Shown one piece after another: positions 1-9,666 of a DNA stretch of 64,000 nt. The position numbers and the translations under genes were made by a program. Location of the stretch: NCBI RefSeq assembly GCF_000378145.1, contig NZ_KB899277.1, positions 496,001 to 560,000 on the forward strand, in the 5' to 3' direction. The notes under the pieces were generated by a model. That model was not told where the DNA came from, did no database searches, and saw only the letters and a program-made list of their open reading frames with translations. Source of the stretch: Saccharibacillus kuerlensis DSM 22868. GTDB lineage: Bacteria > Bacillota > Bacilli > Paenibacillales > Paenibacillaceae. Numbering within the stretch: position 1 is the stretch's first letter; every line of letters begins with the position of its first letter.

Positions 1-739
1 GGTGATCGCGCTTTTTCGCTTCTTCCAGGAAGTGCAGATGCTCGTCCAGTTCGGCTTTCTTGAAGAACGCTGTACCGTAGATGCGCTGCAGCATCTTGTT
101 TTTGCTGTCTCCGCGCCAGTAAGCACCGGCTACGCTCAACAGTTTGAATACTTTGAGCTTGCCGGTCGAAGGCACGTGAGGCCCGCGGCAGAGATCGAAG
201 AATTCGCCCTGATCATAAATTGTGATATTCGAATCTTCCGGCAGATCGTTGATCAATTCGAGTTTATACGGATCGCCTAGTTCGCCAAAGATTTTAAGAG
301 CTTCTTCACGGCTCACTTCACGGCGGGTAATCGGCAGATTCTCGTTTACGATGCGCTCCATTTCCTTCTCGATCTTCTGCAGATCTTCCGGGTTGAGACC
401 GTGCTCAAGGTCCATATCGTAATAGAACCCTTCTTCAATGACCGGACCGATGCCCAGCTTGACTTCTTTCGTACCGAACAAACGGCGTACTGCCTGCGCA
501 GTCAAGTGCGCCGTACTGTGGCGAACCACTTCAAGGCCTTCGGGCGAACCCGGCATGACGATTTCGATAACCGCGCCGTTTTCGAGTTTCGTGTCCAGGT
601 CGACAACGATCCCGTTCTGTTTGCCCGCAAGTGCATTTTTTCTGAGACTGCTGCTGATCGATGCGGCAACATCCGCAATTGTGCTGCCGTCTGCGTATTC
701 CCGAACGGAACCGTCCGGCAGACTGATAGAAATAGCCAT
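1..739 (-). CDS. thrS: Threonyl-tRNA synthetase, N-terminal part (cut by window edge)
   Basis: Charges tRNA-Thr with threonine in the cytoplasm. The visible 246 residues begin with a TGS domain (about residues 1-62) and continue into the second N-terminal (editing) domain, with the HSTAH zinc-site motif of the ThrRS/AlaRS editing family and a [11 protein letters not shown] stretch typical of ThrRS. The catalytic core and anticodon-binding domain lie beyond the window. The ATG at 739 is preceded by a GGAGGAA ribosome site. A T-box leader and a strong promoter lie directly upstream, so expression should follow the level of uncharged tRNA-Thr. The identification is secure; only the C-terminal end is unseen. 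Confidence 0.96.
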   Translation of the reverse strand, partial: MAISISLPDGSVREYADGSTIADVAASISSSLRKNALAGKQNGIVVDLDTKLENGAVIEIVMPGSPEGLEVVRHSTAHLTAQAVRRLFGTKEVKLGIGPVIEEGFYYDMDLEHGLNPEDLQKIEKEMERIVNENLPITRREVSREEALKIFGELGDPYKLELINDLPEDSNITIYDQGEFFDLCRGPHVPSTGKLKVFKLLSVAGAYWRGDSKNKMLQRIYGTAFFKKAELDEHLHFLEEAKKRDH

Positions 740-794
740 GATGAAAATTCCTCCTTCAAATTTGAGAAAATAAGCTGCGAAACGAACGCAAAAA

Positions 795-1121
795 ACACCC
801 GTCCCGCGAAGGGACGAGTGTTATACCCGTGGTTCCACCCTGATTCGGCTTCGGTCCGCTGAACAGCCGATTAAGCTGAGGCGGGACGATAAGCCCTCGT
901 TGAGCACATCAATAACGGAAGTGCGGTTCCGGCGATCTCTACTGTCCGTACTGTGAAAAAGGATGCGATCGATTGATCGTCAACTTCCCGGTTCGGGGTT
1001 CGAGAGCGCAGCTCGGAAGGGGTAAATACAGGACGGTCCGGAGGAAATTGCAGCCATTGTTCCCTCTCTCTGGAGCGGTGCCGTGTGCCGTGTACTCATG
1101 TCTTCGTCGTCGCTTTTGCTG
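795..1121 (-). promoter_or_regulatory. T-box leader of thrS
   Basis: The minus strand carries the T-box core AGGGTGGAACCACG (around 828-842) followed by a terminator hairpin CGTCCCTTCGCGGGACG and a T-run (about 793-817). This is the standard class I T-box layout: stem I and specifier region, antiterminator with the T-box sequence, then the competing terminator. ACC (Thr) triplets occur in the expected specifier region near 1000-1006, but I did not model stem I. Uncharged tRNA-Thr is expected to favour read-through into thrS. Confidence 0.93.
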
Positions 1122-1127
1122 CTGTTT

Positions 1128-1156
1128 ATTATAAAGGCGCTTCGAGCACTCGTCAA
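1128..1156 (-). promoter_or_regulatory. Sigma-A promoter of thrS
   Basis: On the minus strand, TTGACG (1156-1151) is followed after 17 bp by a perfect TATAAT (1133-1128). The start point would be near 1121, giving a leader of about 380 nt that contains the T-box. Confidence 0.8.
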
Positions 1157-1182
1157 GATACTCGGACAGCGAGCTATTCCAC

Positions 1183-1851
1183 TTACCGGTTCAGAAGCTT
1201 CGGCAGATCGGTAATCCGGTCGATTACCGCATCCGCCTCATCCAGCTCCCCGGGTTCGGCAAACTCCGAACGTACCCCGATAACGGGAATTCCCGCTTCC
1301 TTTGCAGCTTCGACGTCCGATTTTCGGTCACCGACCATCACAATTCTTTTGCCCTCGCCTTGTCGTTTGAGTTCGTTCAGCACCTCGCTTTTCCGCGAAG
1401 CTGTTATCGTACCTGCACACAGCTTGTATGTGATGCAGTCGCCCAAGCCATCTTGTGCCAGCACGCTGCCCAGATATTTTTCTCCACAGTTGCTGGCAGT
1501 AGCCAACTCATAGGTTTGGCACAATTCTTGAAGCATCTTCGGTATGCCGGGCAGTGCAAAAGATGCTTTGCCCATCTGTTCACTTAACAGATCGGAGTGT
1601 CGCTGTTTATAAAAATCATGCTTTTCTTCGGGCATATCAGGTGCAACCGTCTTCCATGCTTCATCGCCGATCATACCAAAGGTCGCATAAATATTTTCTT
1701 TGGAAGGCTGCTCCTCCGCATCTCCATTCTCAATCGCTTCTTCAAATACTCGGTGATACACATCCAGCATCGCCTCCGATGTATCGATCAGCGTACCGTC
1801 CAGGTCGAACGCGATGATATCTATAGGTGTCAGCTCCATTTTTTTAACCAT
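1183..1851 (-). CDS. HAD-superfamily hydrolase (phosphoglycolate phosphatase-like)
   Basis: Probable small-molecule phosphatase of the haloacid dehalogenase superfamily, about 222 residues. Motif I is FDLDGTLID near residues 15-23 (nucleophile Asp16, acid/base Asp18), followed by a helical cap, a Lys-containing motif III region and motif IV GDRKSDVEAAKEAG near the C-terminus. This is the subclass I layout of Gph/PpaX-like enzymes. The second ATG (1851) is preferred over the one at 1860 because GGGAGG lies 8-9 nt before it and overlaps the earlier ATG. It stands alone between thrS and the divergent peptidase gene. The substrate cannot be read from the sequence. Confidence 0.85.
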   Translation of the reverse strand: MVKKMELTPIDIIAFDLDGTLIDTSEAMLDVYHRVFEEAIENGDAEEQPSKENIYATFGMIGDEAWKTVAPDMPEEKHDFYKQRHSDLLSEQMGKASFALPGIPKMLQELCQTYELATASNCGEKYLGSVLAQDGLGDCITYKLCAGTITASRKSEVLNELKRQGEGKRIVMVGDRKSDVEAAKEAGIPVIGVRSEFAEPGELDEADAVIDRITDLPKLLNR

Positions 1852-2011
1852 TTCTCTCATCCTCCCTGTCCATTAATTCATCTGTTTTAAATAGAATTTC
1901 TTCTTTCTTATACCCAAATTGGAAGGGTTTTGGATGTGGATGACGAATATTGTATGGTGCACGTCCTGTATAACCCAACAACCGGCAATAAGCCGACACA
2001 AGGAGGATTCC

Positions 2012-3832
2012 ATGCTATCGTTCAAAAAACCCGATGTCGAGCAGTTCTTCCGTACATTTGCGATTCAGGATTTCGCGGTAAGCCCGGACGAAGATCAGCT
2101 TGTGTTCAGCACCAACCTGAGCGGCAAGTTCGATTTGTGGGCAATGGATCTTCCTAACGTTTTTCCGTATCCGCTTACCTTTAACGGACAAAATTGTCAT
2201 GCGATCAAATATGACAAACGCGGCCGTTTTCTCGTAGTGGGATTCGATCGGGATGGCGACGAAAATTCGCAGCTGTATGCCCTTCAGCCGCGGGGAGGCG
2301 AACTGCTTCCGCTGTGTGTAAAAGAAGGACATCGGCATATGCATCCTATTTTGTCGGAGGACGGCAAGCGTCTTTATTATACGTCGACCAAAGAAGATCA
2401 GACCTACCTCAGTGCACTCTGCTGCGATCTTGCGACAGGCCAGGAAGTGTCCGTCCTGCAGGGTTCCGGCGATGCGCCCGTTTATCTGATCGATATCAGC
2501 CCCACAGAAGACTATCTTGTATATATTAAACAGTTTGCTAATACGCATACCCCGGGGTTTCTCTGTTTCGGCGACAAACATGTTTCTCTTGATCCGGAAG
2601 CTGAAGGCGAGTATACCGTTTCCGATTCCGTTTTTACAGGCGAACACGAACTGTATTTCTTGACTACGGCAGGCGGTGACTTCTCGTACCTGGCCAAATT
2701 CGATGTCAAAACCGAAACGAAAACAAAACTGCTGGAGCTTGAAGGCGTGGACTTTACGTCCATTATCCATGACAAAGAACACGGCCAACTGTACCTTACG
2801 GCAAGCAAAGGCGTTTCGGATTATCTGTATACTTATGATTTGGAGTCCAGTTCAATGGGCGGCGTTGCGCTTCCGGTTGATGTCATTACCTCGCTGAAGC
2901 TGGGCGAAAGCGGAAGTTTGTATGTGCTTGGACGAAGTGCAGTCAGCCCAACCAACATTTTCAAAAAAGAACGCCTTGCCGAGGAATGGACATGCTGCAC
3001 CAATTACGGCGTTCCGGGGATTGCGGAGGAAGAGCTTGTTCGCCCGGAAGTCGTGACGTATCCGTCTTTCGACGGCCTGGAAATTGAAGCTTTGTTCTTC
3101 CGAGCTTCCGAGGAATCGTCCAACGGACATACGATTTTGTGGCCGCATGGCGGACCTCAAGCAGCCGAGAGACTTGCTTTCCGCTCGCTGTTCCAATTCC
3201 TTGTCAACCGCGGCTTCAACATTTTTGCGCCTAACTTCCGCGGATCGACCGGATACGGTCTTTCTTTCTGCAAGCGCGTTGAAGGCGACTGGGGCGATGG
3301 CCCGCGTCTGGACAATACCGCAGGACTCGACTGGATTGTAGAGAACGGATATGCCGACCGCGATAAGCTGCTGCTGATGGGCGGAAGCTTCGGCGGCTAT
3401 ATGGCTCTTCTGCTGCACGGACGCCATGCCGACTACTTTAAAGCTGTGGTCGACATCTTCGGCCCGAGCGATCTTTTCTCGTTTATCGAATCGGTACCGG
3501 AACATTGGAAGCCGATCATGAACCAATGGGTTGGTGATCCGGTCAAAGACAAGGAAAAGTTGACCGCTTACTCCCCGATTACCTATCTGGACGGTATGAC
3601 GAAGCCTATGCTTGTCATTCAGGGCGCCAACGACCCTCGCGTCGTAAAAGCCGAATCCGATCAGATTGTCAAAGCGCTGAAAGATAAGGGCGCAGACGTC
3701 GAATATATCGTGCTAGAAGACGAAGGACACGGATTCTCGAAGAAAGAAAATGAGATGAAAGTGTATCGGGCAGTGCTCGAATTTTTCGAAAAAGCGATTA
3801 AGACAGAACCTGCTGTCATTCAGGCCGACTAA
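2012..3832 (+). CDS. S9-family serine peptidase (prolyl oligopeptidase / acylaminoacyl-peptidase type)
   Basis: Predicted cytosolic peptidase that cleaves short peptides; 606 residues, no signal peptide. The N-terminal two thirds form a beta-propeller-like domain with WD40/TolB-like repeats. The C-terminal alpha/beta hydrolase domain has the nucleophile motif GGSFGGY (Ser459), the acid in GANDPRV (Asp541) and the histidine in DEGHGF (His573). All three catalytic residues are present, so it should be active. The ATG at 2012 is chosen because AGGAGG lies 6 nt upstream; longer in-frame starts lack a ribosome site. It is a single gene ended by a bidirectional terminator shared with the convergent symporter gene. 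Confidence 0.9.
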   Translation: MLSFKKPDVEQFFRTFAIQDFAVSPDEDQLVFSTNLSGKFDLWAMDLPNVFPYPLTFNGQNCHAIKYDKRGRFLVVGFDRDGDENSQLYALQPRGGELLPLCVKEGHRHMHPILSEDGKRLYYTSTKEDQTYLSALCCDLATGQEVSVLQGSGDAPVYLIDISPTEDYLVYIKQFANTHTPGFLCFGDKHVSLDPEAEGEYTVSDSVFTGEHELYFLTTAGGDFSYLAKFDVKTETKTKLLELEGVDFTSIIHDKEHGQLYLTASKGVSDYLYTYDLESSSMGGVALPVDVITSLKLGESGSLYVLGRSAVSPTNIFKKERLAEEWTCCTNYGVPGIAEEELVRPEVVTYPSFDGLEIEALFFRASEESSNGHTILWPHGGPQAAERLAFRSLFQFLVNRGFNIFAPNFRGSTGYGLSFCKRVEGDWGDGPRLDNTAGLDWIVENGYADRDKLLLMGGSFGGYMALLLHGRHADYFKAVVDIFGPSDLFSFIESVPEHWKPIMNQWVGDPVKDKEKLTAYSPITYLDGMTKPMLVIQGANDPRVVKAESDQIVKALKDKGADVEYIVLEDEGHGFSKKENEMKVYRAVLEFFEKAIKTEPAVIQAD

Positions 3833-3925
3833 ATGCTTTGAACGAAGTCCCGTACCTTCATCAAGATGCCGATTTCAAGACCACACTTTCGAAAGAGCTT
3901 CTGCACATAATCTTTATGATCGTAT

Positions 3926-3963
3926 AAAAAAACCGATTCGGCATCAGCCGAATCGGTTTTTTT
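3926..3963. terminator. Bidirectional terminator between peptidase and symporter genes
   Basis: A perfect 12-bp stem, AACCGATTCGGC / GCCGAATCGGTT with loop ATCA, is flanked by A-run and T-run on both sides. It can end transcripts of both convergent genes. Confidence 0.92.
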
Positions 3964-4042
3964 ATACACTTTTTGATATACCGTACCTCTTTTGATATAC
4001 CATACCTCTAATCGAAAACTATTGATTTTATAACCTACGGAA

Positions 4043-5518
4043 TTAGCGAGCGGTACGCTTACGCTCGGGAGGAATCGAACTTTCCTTGCCGTTGATTTCC
4101 ATCCAGATGTCCGCATTGCGGATACCCAGTTTCTCCGGATTGAAGATTGGATCAAGTCCGGCTTTCTTCTGCTGCTCGTAGTCCTTCAGGACGGCAAGCG
4201 CAGGCTTGGCAAGCAGTACAATCGCAATAATATTCAGCCAAACCATGAGTCCGAGACCAATGTCTCCCAATGCCCAAGCCATCGAAGCCGTTTTGACCGC
4301 TCCGTAGTAAGTTGCACCTAGCAGCACTACCTTCAAGACCAGCGCGGGCCAGAGCAGCTTTCTTCCTCGGAACAGATAAGCCAGATTGGTCTCGGCGATA
4401 TAATAGTAGGCCATGATTGTTGTGAAAGCGAAGAAAAACAGTGCAATAGCAACAAATCCGGCTCCCCATCCCGGAACGACCGACTCGATCGCCGCTTGGG
4501 TGTACCCTGCTCCTTCTTCGACACCGGGCAGGTTTTCAACGATGAATCCGCCATTTGTATCGGCTACGTTGTACATTCCCGTAAACAGAATCATAAAGGC
4601 CGTTGCCGAGCATACCAACAAAGTATCGATATAGACCGAGAATGCCTGAACCAATCCCTGTTTGGCAGGATGGGACACTTCGGCTGCCGCAGCAGCATGA
4701 GGTCCTGTTCCCTGTCCCGCTTCATTTGAGTAAATGCCTCGCTTGACACCCCAAGCAATTGCCGAACCGATAATTCCACCAAATGCGGCATCCGAGGCGA
4801 AAGCACTGCGGAAGATCAGGCCCAGTACGTCCGGAATCTCTGACAGGTTCATACCAATGATGACGATCGCCATTAAGATATAACCGACTGCCATAAAAGG
4901 TACAACAAATTCAGCTACTCGTGCAATACTCCGGATACCGCCGAAAATTATAACTGCAAGCAGAACGACGAGTACAATTCCTGTAACGACGGACGGTATG
5001 CCGAATGCATTCTTCATGCCGACGGCAATCGAGTTCGACTGCACACCTGGCATCAACAGACTCATTGCGGCAAGCGCAGCAATTGCGAAAATAACGGCGA
5101 ACCATTTCCATCCGATTCCTTTTTCTATGTAGTACGCTGGACCGCCCCGATACTGGCCGTCCTGTTTAACCTTATAAACCTGACCCAGCGCCGATTCGAT
5201 ATAGGCTGTGGCCGCTCCGATGAACGCAATCGCCCACATCCAAAATACAGCTCCCGGGCCTCCCAATCCAATAGCCGTTCCTACACCCGCAATATTGCCG
5301 GTTCCGACACGACCGGAAAGAGCAATTGTCAAAGCCTGGAACGAGGAAACGCCCGAGTCCGAACTTTTCCCTCTAAACATCAGCTTAACCATATCCTTGA
5401 CGAGCCTTACCTGTAGGAACCGAGTCAACAGAGAGAAGACCAGACCTACACCGAGACAGACATAAATAACCGGCGTACTCCACAACAAACCCGAAAACCA
5501 ATTCACGAATTCTTCCAT
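4043..5518 (-). CDS. Sodium:alanine/glycine symporter, AGCS family
   Basis: Inner-membrane carrier importing alanine or glycine with sodium; 491 residues with about ten hydrophobic segments. Family hallmarks are LSGRVGTGNIAGVGTAI near residues 69-85 and the conserved GVKRGIYSNEAGQGTGPHAAAAA near residues 258-280. It corresponds to the AlsT/AgcS type. The ATG at 5518 has a GGAGG site 4-5 nt upstream. It is monocistronic between two terminators. An alanine aminotransferase and its regulator (20.4-22.2 kb) in the same window suggest active alanine metabolism, but no shared control is visible. Confidence 0.92.
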   Translation of the reverse strand: MEEFVNWFSGLLWSTPVIYVCLGVGLVFSLLTRFLQVRLVKDMVKLMFRGKSSDSGVSSFQALTIALSGRVGTGNIAGVGTAIGLGGPGAVFWMWAIAFIGAATAYIESALGQVYKVKQDGQYRGGPAYYIEKGIGWKWFAVIFAIAALAAMSLLMPGVQSNSIAVGMKNAFGIPSVVTGIVLVVLLAVIIFGGIRSIARVAEFVVPFMAVGYILMAIVIIGMNLSEIPDVLGLIFRSAFASDAAFGGIIGSAIAWGVKRGIYSNEAGQGTGPHAAAAAEVSHPAKQGLVQAFSVYIDTLLVCSATAFMILFTGMYNVADTNGGFIVENLPGVEEGAGYTQAAIESVVPGWGAGFVAIALFFFAFTTIMAYYYIAETNLAYLFRGRKLLWPALVLKVVLLGATYYGAVKTASMAWALGDIGLGLMVWLNIIAIVLLAKPALAVLKDYEQQKKAGLDPIFNPEKLGIRNADIWMEINGKESSIPPERKRTAR

Positions 5519-5573
5519 AGGGCCTCCGATTCAGTTAATTTTCTTTTCACATCATGTAATCTTAATATCGCGA

Positions 5574-5603
5574 ATTATAGAGGATAAAGCGGGAAGATGA
5601 CAA
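5574..5603 (-). promoter_or_regulatory. Sigma-A promoter of the AGCS symporter gene
   Basis: On the minus strand, TTGTCA (5603-5598), an 18-bp spacer and a perfect TATAAT (5579-5574). The predicted leader is about 50 nt. Confidence 0.7.
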
Positions 5604-5645
5604 TATCCATGTGAGATATTTTTTCAGTGGACTCTATATTGCATA

Positions 5646-5678
5646 TAAAAAGACCCGACATCTCTCATGTCGGGTCCA
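5646..5678 (-). terminator. Terminator of mqnC
   Basis: Stem GACCCGACA / TGTCGGGTC with a 7-nt loop, followed on the minus strand by a run of T. It lies 13 nt beyond the mqnC stop codon. Confidence 0.88.
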
Positions 5679-5688
5679 ACTTTTCTAA

Positions 5689-6825
5689 CTAGTTTTGCAT
5701 AATAAAGTCGCGCTGTACCTTGAAACTCTTATCGTCAAACACTTTAAGAATATTGTATTTTGTATCACGCTGAGCTGGAGTCTTGCCCGCTTCCCGAATA
5801 ATGTCCAGCGTCTGCTCGATATTGACTTTATGCGTCGTTCCTGCGGCAGAAACTACGTTTTCTTCCATCATCGTGCTGCCGAAATCGTCGCATCCGTACT
5901 GCAGCGACAGCTTGCCTACTTCCGGGCCCATCGTTACCCACGAAGATTGGAAGTGCTTAATATTATCGAGTACGATCCGGCTGATCGCTACATTTTTAAG
6001 ATACTGCTCAGGCGTCTGCTTCTCGACTTTCATATTGGTGTTGTCCGGCTGGAACGTCCATGAGATGAATGCCAAGAAACCTTCGGAATTGTATCCGTTC
6101 CGGATGCATTCATCCTGGGCTTCGCGTACCCGCAGCAGATGCAGGGCTCTCTCCTCGAACGATTCGCCGAACCCGATAACCATCGTTGCGGTCGTATTCA
6201 TGCCGACTTTGTGAGCCGTCTGCATGACATCCATCCAATCACGCCACGAGCCTTTGAGACGACTGATTTTACGGCGGGTACGGTCATCAAGAATCTCTCC
6301 GCCACCGCCCGGCAGGGAATCGAGTCCCGCTTCATGAATGGCACGAATCGTATCTTCCATCGACATTCCCGACAATTTTTGCATCTTCATAATCTCTGCA
6401 GGGGAGAACGAATGCATTGTAATATTCGGGAAATGCTGCTTGATTTTACGCAGGATGTTCAGGTAATATTCGAACGGCAGATCCGGGTTGACCCCGCCCT
6501 GCATCAAAATTTCCGTACCGCCTACATCTTCCGTTTCCTGAATTTTTTGCAGGATCACTTCGTCGGGCAGTACATACCCTTCCGGGGAACCCGGTCGACG
6601 ATAAAAAGCGCAGAAGCGGCAGAATACATCACATACATTCGTATAATTCACATTTCGACCAATTACGAATGTCGTAATCGGATCGGGATTTTTGCGCATC
6701 ATCAGCTGATTTGCAGCTTGTCCCATTTTTTCGATCTCGTTGGACTCGTACAGGGCAATCGTATCCTCTACATCCAGCCGTCCTCCGTGCAAAGCTTTAT
6801 CCAGTATAGTGTCAACCGCACTCAT
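5689..6825 (-). CDS. mqnC: Cyclic dehypoxanthinyl futalosine synthase (radical SAM)
   Basis: Radical-SAM enzyme of the futalosine route to menaquinone; it cyclises dehypoxanthine futalosine. 378 residues. The cluster motif is CDVFCRFC (Cys65, Cys69, Cys72, spacing CX3CX2C), preceded by GRNVNYTNVC, which is typical of the MqnC/MqnE group. The C-terminal region SWVTMGPEVGKLSLQYGCDD followed by FGSTMMEENVVSAAG favours MqnC over MqnE. The ATG at 6825 is supported by AAAGGAGG 9 nt upstream. No other menaquinone genes are in the window, so the rest of the pathway must be encoded elsewhere. The pathway assignment rests on family knowledge. Confidence 0.93.
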   Translation of the reverse strand: MSAVDTILDKALHGGRLDVEDTIALYESNEIEKMGQAANQLMMRKNPDPITTFVIGRNVNYTNVCDVFCRFCAFYRRPGSPEGYVLPDEVILQKIQETEDVGGTEILMQGGVNPDLPFEYYLNILRKIKQHFPNITMHSFSPAEIMKMQKLSGMSMEDTIRAIHEAGLDSLPGGGGEILDDRTRRKISRLKGSWRDWMDVMQTAHKVGMNTTATMVIGFGESFEERALHLLRVREAQDECIRNGYNSEGFLAFISWTFQPDNTNMKVEKQTPEQYLKNVAISRIVLDNIKHFQSSWVTMGPEVGKLSLQYGCDDFGSTMMEENVVSAAGTTHKVNIEQTLDIIREAGKTPAQRDTKYNILKVFDDKSFKVQRDFIMQN

Positions 6826-7001
6826 TTCATGCAGCCTCCTTTGTGAAAATAGGTTCAAATGGAGATAATCGAATTCATCTTGTACACTGCAAAATCTCTA
6901 TTTTAAATAGTTAACATTGGGATAGATACTGCAATACATTCAATCCTACCACACTTCAATTGAGAATAAAATATTTGTACACGACTACATTCTGTAAAAA
7001 T

Positions 7002-7036
7002 AAAAAGACCGGCTCGCTTCAGCGAACCGGTTTCTT
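7002..7036 (-). terminator. Terminator of the metA-metI-metC unit
   Basis: Stem ACCGG(C)TCGCT / AGCGA(A)CCGGT with a TC loop, followed on the minus strand by TTTTTA. It lies 17 nt after the metC stop. Confidence 0.88.
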
Positions 7037-7052
7037 CATGTGCCGAACGAAA

Positions 7053-8354
7053 TCAGTCGGCCAGCGCCTGCTCCAAATCGGCAATCAGATCTTCGATATT
7101 TTCCAAGCCTACAGAAAAGCGCAGCAGGCCGTCTCCAATCCCTCGTTCCAGACGAACCTCGCGCGGCATCGCCGCATGCGACATCATTGGCGGATAGGAG
7201 AGAATACTTTCCACCGCTCCAAGACTAACGGCCACAAGCGGCAGCTTGATCCGATTCAGCAGCCGCTTCGCCCGCTCTTCGGAACCCACGTCGAATGACA
7301 CAACCGCTCCATAACCGGTCGACTGCTTCTCCTGAATTTCCCGTCCAGGATGTCCCGGCAGACCTGGGTAGTAGACGGATGCAATATCGCCCCGTTCTGC
7401 GAGCCACTCCGCCAATCTGCGCGCCCCAATCTCGCTGCGCTCCATTCGGGCCCCAAGCGTCTTCATTCCGCGGATCATAAGCCAGCTGTCCTGCGGACCC
7501 AGAACGGTACCCAGACCGTTCTGCAGCTTCTTCAGCTCGGCAGCCAGCTCGGGTGTCCGGGCAACCGCAAGACCCGCCAGCACGTCACTGTGACCGCCGA
7601 GGAACTTCGTCGCGCTGTGCAGTACGATGTCGACTCCCTGTTCGATCGGCCGCTGATAATACGGAGTCATGAACGTATTGTCGACCAGTGTCAGCAGATT
7701 ATGTTCTTGAGCCCAAGCTGTCACAGCGCCCACATCCGTAATCTTAAGCGTCGGATTGGAAGGTGTTTCCATGTAAACGCCTCTCGTATTCGGACGCAGC
7801 GCTGCACGGATCTGCTCCAGATCCGTCATATCGACAAACGTCGTCTCGATCTGCATCCGGCTTAAGATCGTTGTCAGCAGCCGATATGTACCGCCGTATA
7901 CATCTTCAGTCACGATCAGATGATCGCCGGCCGAAAACATCATCAGTGCTGCCGAGATAGCCGCCATACCCGACGCGAATGCATAACCGCCCGCGCCGCC
8001 TTCCAGCAGCGAAATATAATCTTCGAGCGCCTGGCGCGTCGGACTGCCGGATCGGCTGTAGTCATACTGCGGCGGATCGTAAATATTGAAGTGATGGAAC
8101 GTCGATGCCTGGTAGATCGGTACGCTGGATGCCCCGGTAGCCGGATCGATTTCCGCTCCAAAATGAATCAGCTTGGTATCAAAGTGACGACCTGCAAGCG
8201 ATTCGGCACTCTGCTCCGGAGTCTGCAGCTGTGAAGGTGCCTTGTCGGCCTGTTCCGGTGTTCGGCCCTGAGGCTGGGCCGTCTTCTCTGTTCCCGTCTC
8301 CAGACTTGCTTCACTCCCGGCGGGATGGTTTTTGTCGTCGCGTCCAGTTGTCAT
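7053..8354 (-). CDS. metC: Cystathionine beta-lyase (PLP enzyme), with N-terminal extension
   Basis: Cys/Met-metabolism PLP enzyme that splits cystathionine to homocysteine, the last step before methionine synthase. 433 residues. The PLP-binding lysine is in HSATKFLGGHSD (Lys250), with YDYSRSGSPTRQALE and the SVGLENIEDLIADLE end typical of the family. Assignment as MetC rather than a second gamma-synthase follows from the adjacent metI and the closer match to Bacillus MetC. The ATG at 8354 lies 1 nt after the metI stop, suggesting translational coupling. About 55 residues precede the usual start of the fold; they are rich in Gln, Glu, Pro and Ser and look disordered. It is the last gene of the methionine unit. 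Confidence 0.9.
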   Translation of the reverse strand: MTTGRDDKNHPAGSEASLETGTEKTAQPQGRTPEQADKAPSQLQTPEQSAESLAGRHFDTKLIHFGAEIDPATGASSVPIYQASTFHHFNIYDPPQYDYSRSGSPTRQALEDYISLLEGGAGGYAFASGMAAISAALMMFSAGDHLIVTEDVYGGTYRLLTTILSRMQIETTFVDMTDLEQIRAALRPNTRGVYMETPSNPTLKITDVGAVTAWAQEHNLLTLVDNTFMTPYYQRPIEQGVDIVLHSATKFLGGHSDVLAGLAVARTPELAAELKKLQNGLGTVLGPQDSWLMIRGMKTLGARMERSEIGARRLAEWLAERGDIASVYYPGLPGHPGREIQEKQSTGYGAVVSFDVGSEERAKRLLNRIKLPLVAVSLGAVESILSYPPMMSHAAMPREVRLERGIGDGLLRFSVGLENIEDLIADLEQALAD

Positions 8355-8355
8355 A

Positions 8356-9540
8356 TTATGCTTCCGCCCCTTCCGTCTTGCTCAGTGCTGCCTTCAATGC
8401 TCCGTCCAGATCGGCGATCAGATCATCGATGTGCTCAATCCCGACAGAGAAACGAAGCAGCTTATCGTCTACACCGATTGCGTCGCGGATCTCCAGCGGA
8501 ATATCCGCATGTGTCTGTACCGACGGATACGTCATCAGCGATTCCACACCGCCTAGGCTTTCCGCAAAAGCAATCAATTTGATATTCTGCAAGATCGGCT
8601 CGATCCAGCGCGCATCCTTCACCTTAAAGGAGAAAATGCCGGTGTTTCCGCTCGACTGCCGGTTCTGAACATCATATCCCGGATGTTCAGACAGGCCCGG
8701 ATGATACACAGCCTCGATCTGTGGATGGTTTTGCAGGAAACGAGCCACCGCCAGCGCGTTGCTCTCATGACGTTCCATGCGCAGAGCCAGCGTTTTCATG
8801 CCACGCATAAGCTGATAAGAGTCGGTTGGGCTTAACACAGCACCGATCGAATTATGCAGGAAGAACATTTCTTCGGACAATTCTTTGCCTTTCGTTACGA
8901 TCAGGCCCGCCAATACGTCATTGTGTCCGCCCAAATATTTGGTTGCACTATGCACAACGATATCCGCTCCCAGCTCAATCGGACGCTGGAAGAACGGCGT
9001 CAGCAGCGTATTGTCCACAATGGTAAGAATACCGTGCGGCTTGGCCCAATCGGCTACCGCTTTAATGTCCGTAATCATCATCAGCGGATTGGTCGGCGTT
9101 TCAATAAATACGGCTTTTGTATTGGGCGTACGCAGCTTCTCAATCGCTTCAAGATCATTGGTGTCCACGTAGGAGGCGGTGACCCCAAATTTGGACAGAA
9201 TCCGCTCCAGCAGCCGGTATGTGCCACCGTACAGATCCAGCGAAACGATCAGATGATCGCCTTGACCAAACAGCGCGAACAGCGTCTGCAGAGCCGCCAT
9301 GCCCGAACTGCAGGCAAAACCGGCATCGCCGGATTCCAACTTGGCCGCAGCCTCTTCCAATACGGTACGGGTTGGATTTTTCGTCCGGGTATAGTCGAAC
9401 CCTGTGCTCTGTCCCAGACCTGGATGACGGTAAGCGGTCGAGTGGTAGATCGGATAATTGACCGCGCCTGTCGCCGGATCTTCAAGGGAGCCGATCTGCG
9501 CCAGTGCGCTTTCGATTTTGAGCTGTCTGTCGTCCTTCAT
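8356..9540 (-). CDS. metI: Cystathionine gamma-synthase / O-acetylhomoserine (thiol)-lyase
   Basis: PLP enzyme that joins O-acetylhomoserine with cysteine to give cystathionine, possibly also with sulfide. 394 residues. The Schiff-base lysine is in HSATKYLGGHND (Lys201); FDYTRTKNPTRTVLE and the SVGIEHIDDLIADLD end are family signatures. The ATG at 9540 is chosen because GGAGG lies 7 nt upstream; an in-frame ATG two codons earlier sits too close to that site. It lies between metA (126 nt upstream) and metC (1 nt downstream), which gives a short transsulfuration pathway under one SAM riboswitch. Confidence 0.92.
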   Translation of the reverse strand: MKDDRQLKIESALAQIGSLEDPATGAVNYPIYHSTAYRHPGLGQSTGFDYTRTKNPTRTVLEEAAAKLESGDAGFACSSGMAALQTLFALFGQGDHLIVSLDLYGGTYRLLERILSKFGVTASYVDTNDLEAIEKLRTPNTKAVFIETPTNPLMMITDIKAVADWAKPHGILTIVDNTLLTPFFQRPIELGADIVVHSATKYLGGHNDVLAGLIVTKGKELSEEMFFLHNSIGAVLSPTDSYQLMRGMKTLALRMERHESNALAVARFLQNHPQIEAVYHPGLSEHPGYDVQNRQSSGNTGIFSFKVKDARWIEPILQNIKLIAFAESLGGVESLMTYPSVQTHADIPLEIRDAIGVDDKLLRFSVGIEHIDDLIADLDGALKAALSKTEGAEA

Positions 9541-9666
9541 GTTCATTCCTCCTGGCTGGGTATGGGGTTTTGAGTAACACTGTGATGCTGCACCTTCTTG
9601 AACTGCCAAAGTGTGCGGAACTGCGCCAAATGAACAAACTGCGATCCGGTATCACAGCAGCTTGGA

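Noticed and set aside
2015-3526. Long minus-strand frames opposite the S9 peptidase
   Set aside because: Antisense shadows of a gene with clear catalytic residues; no start signals.
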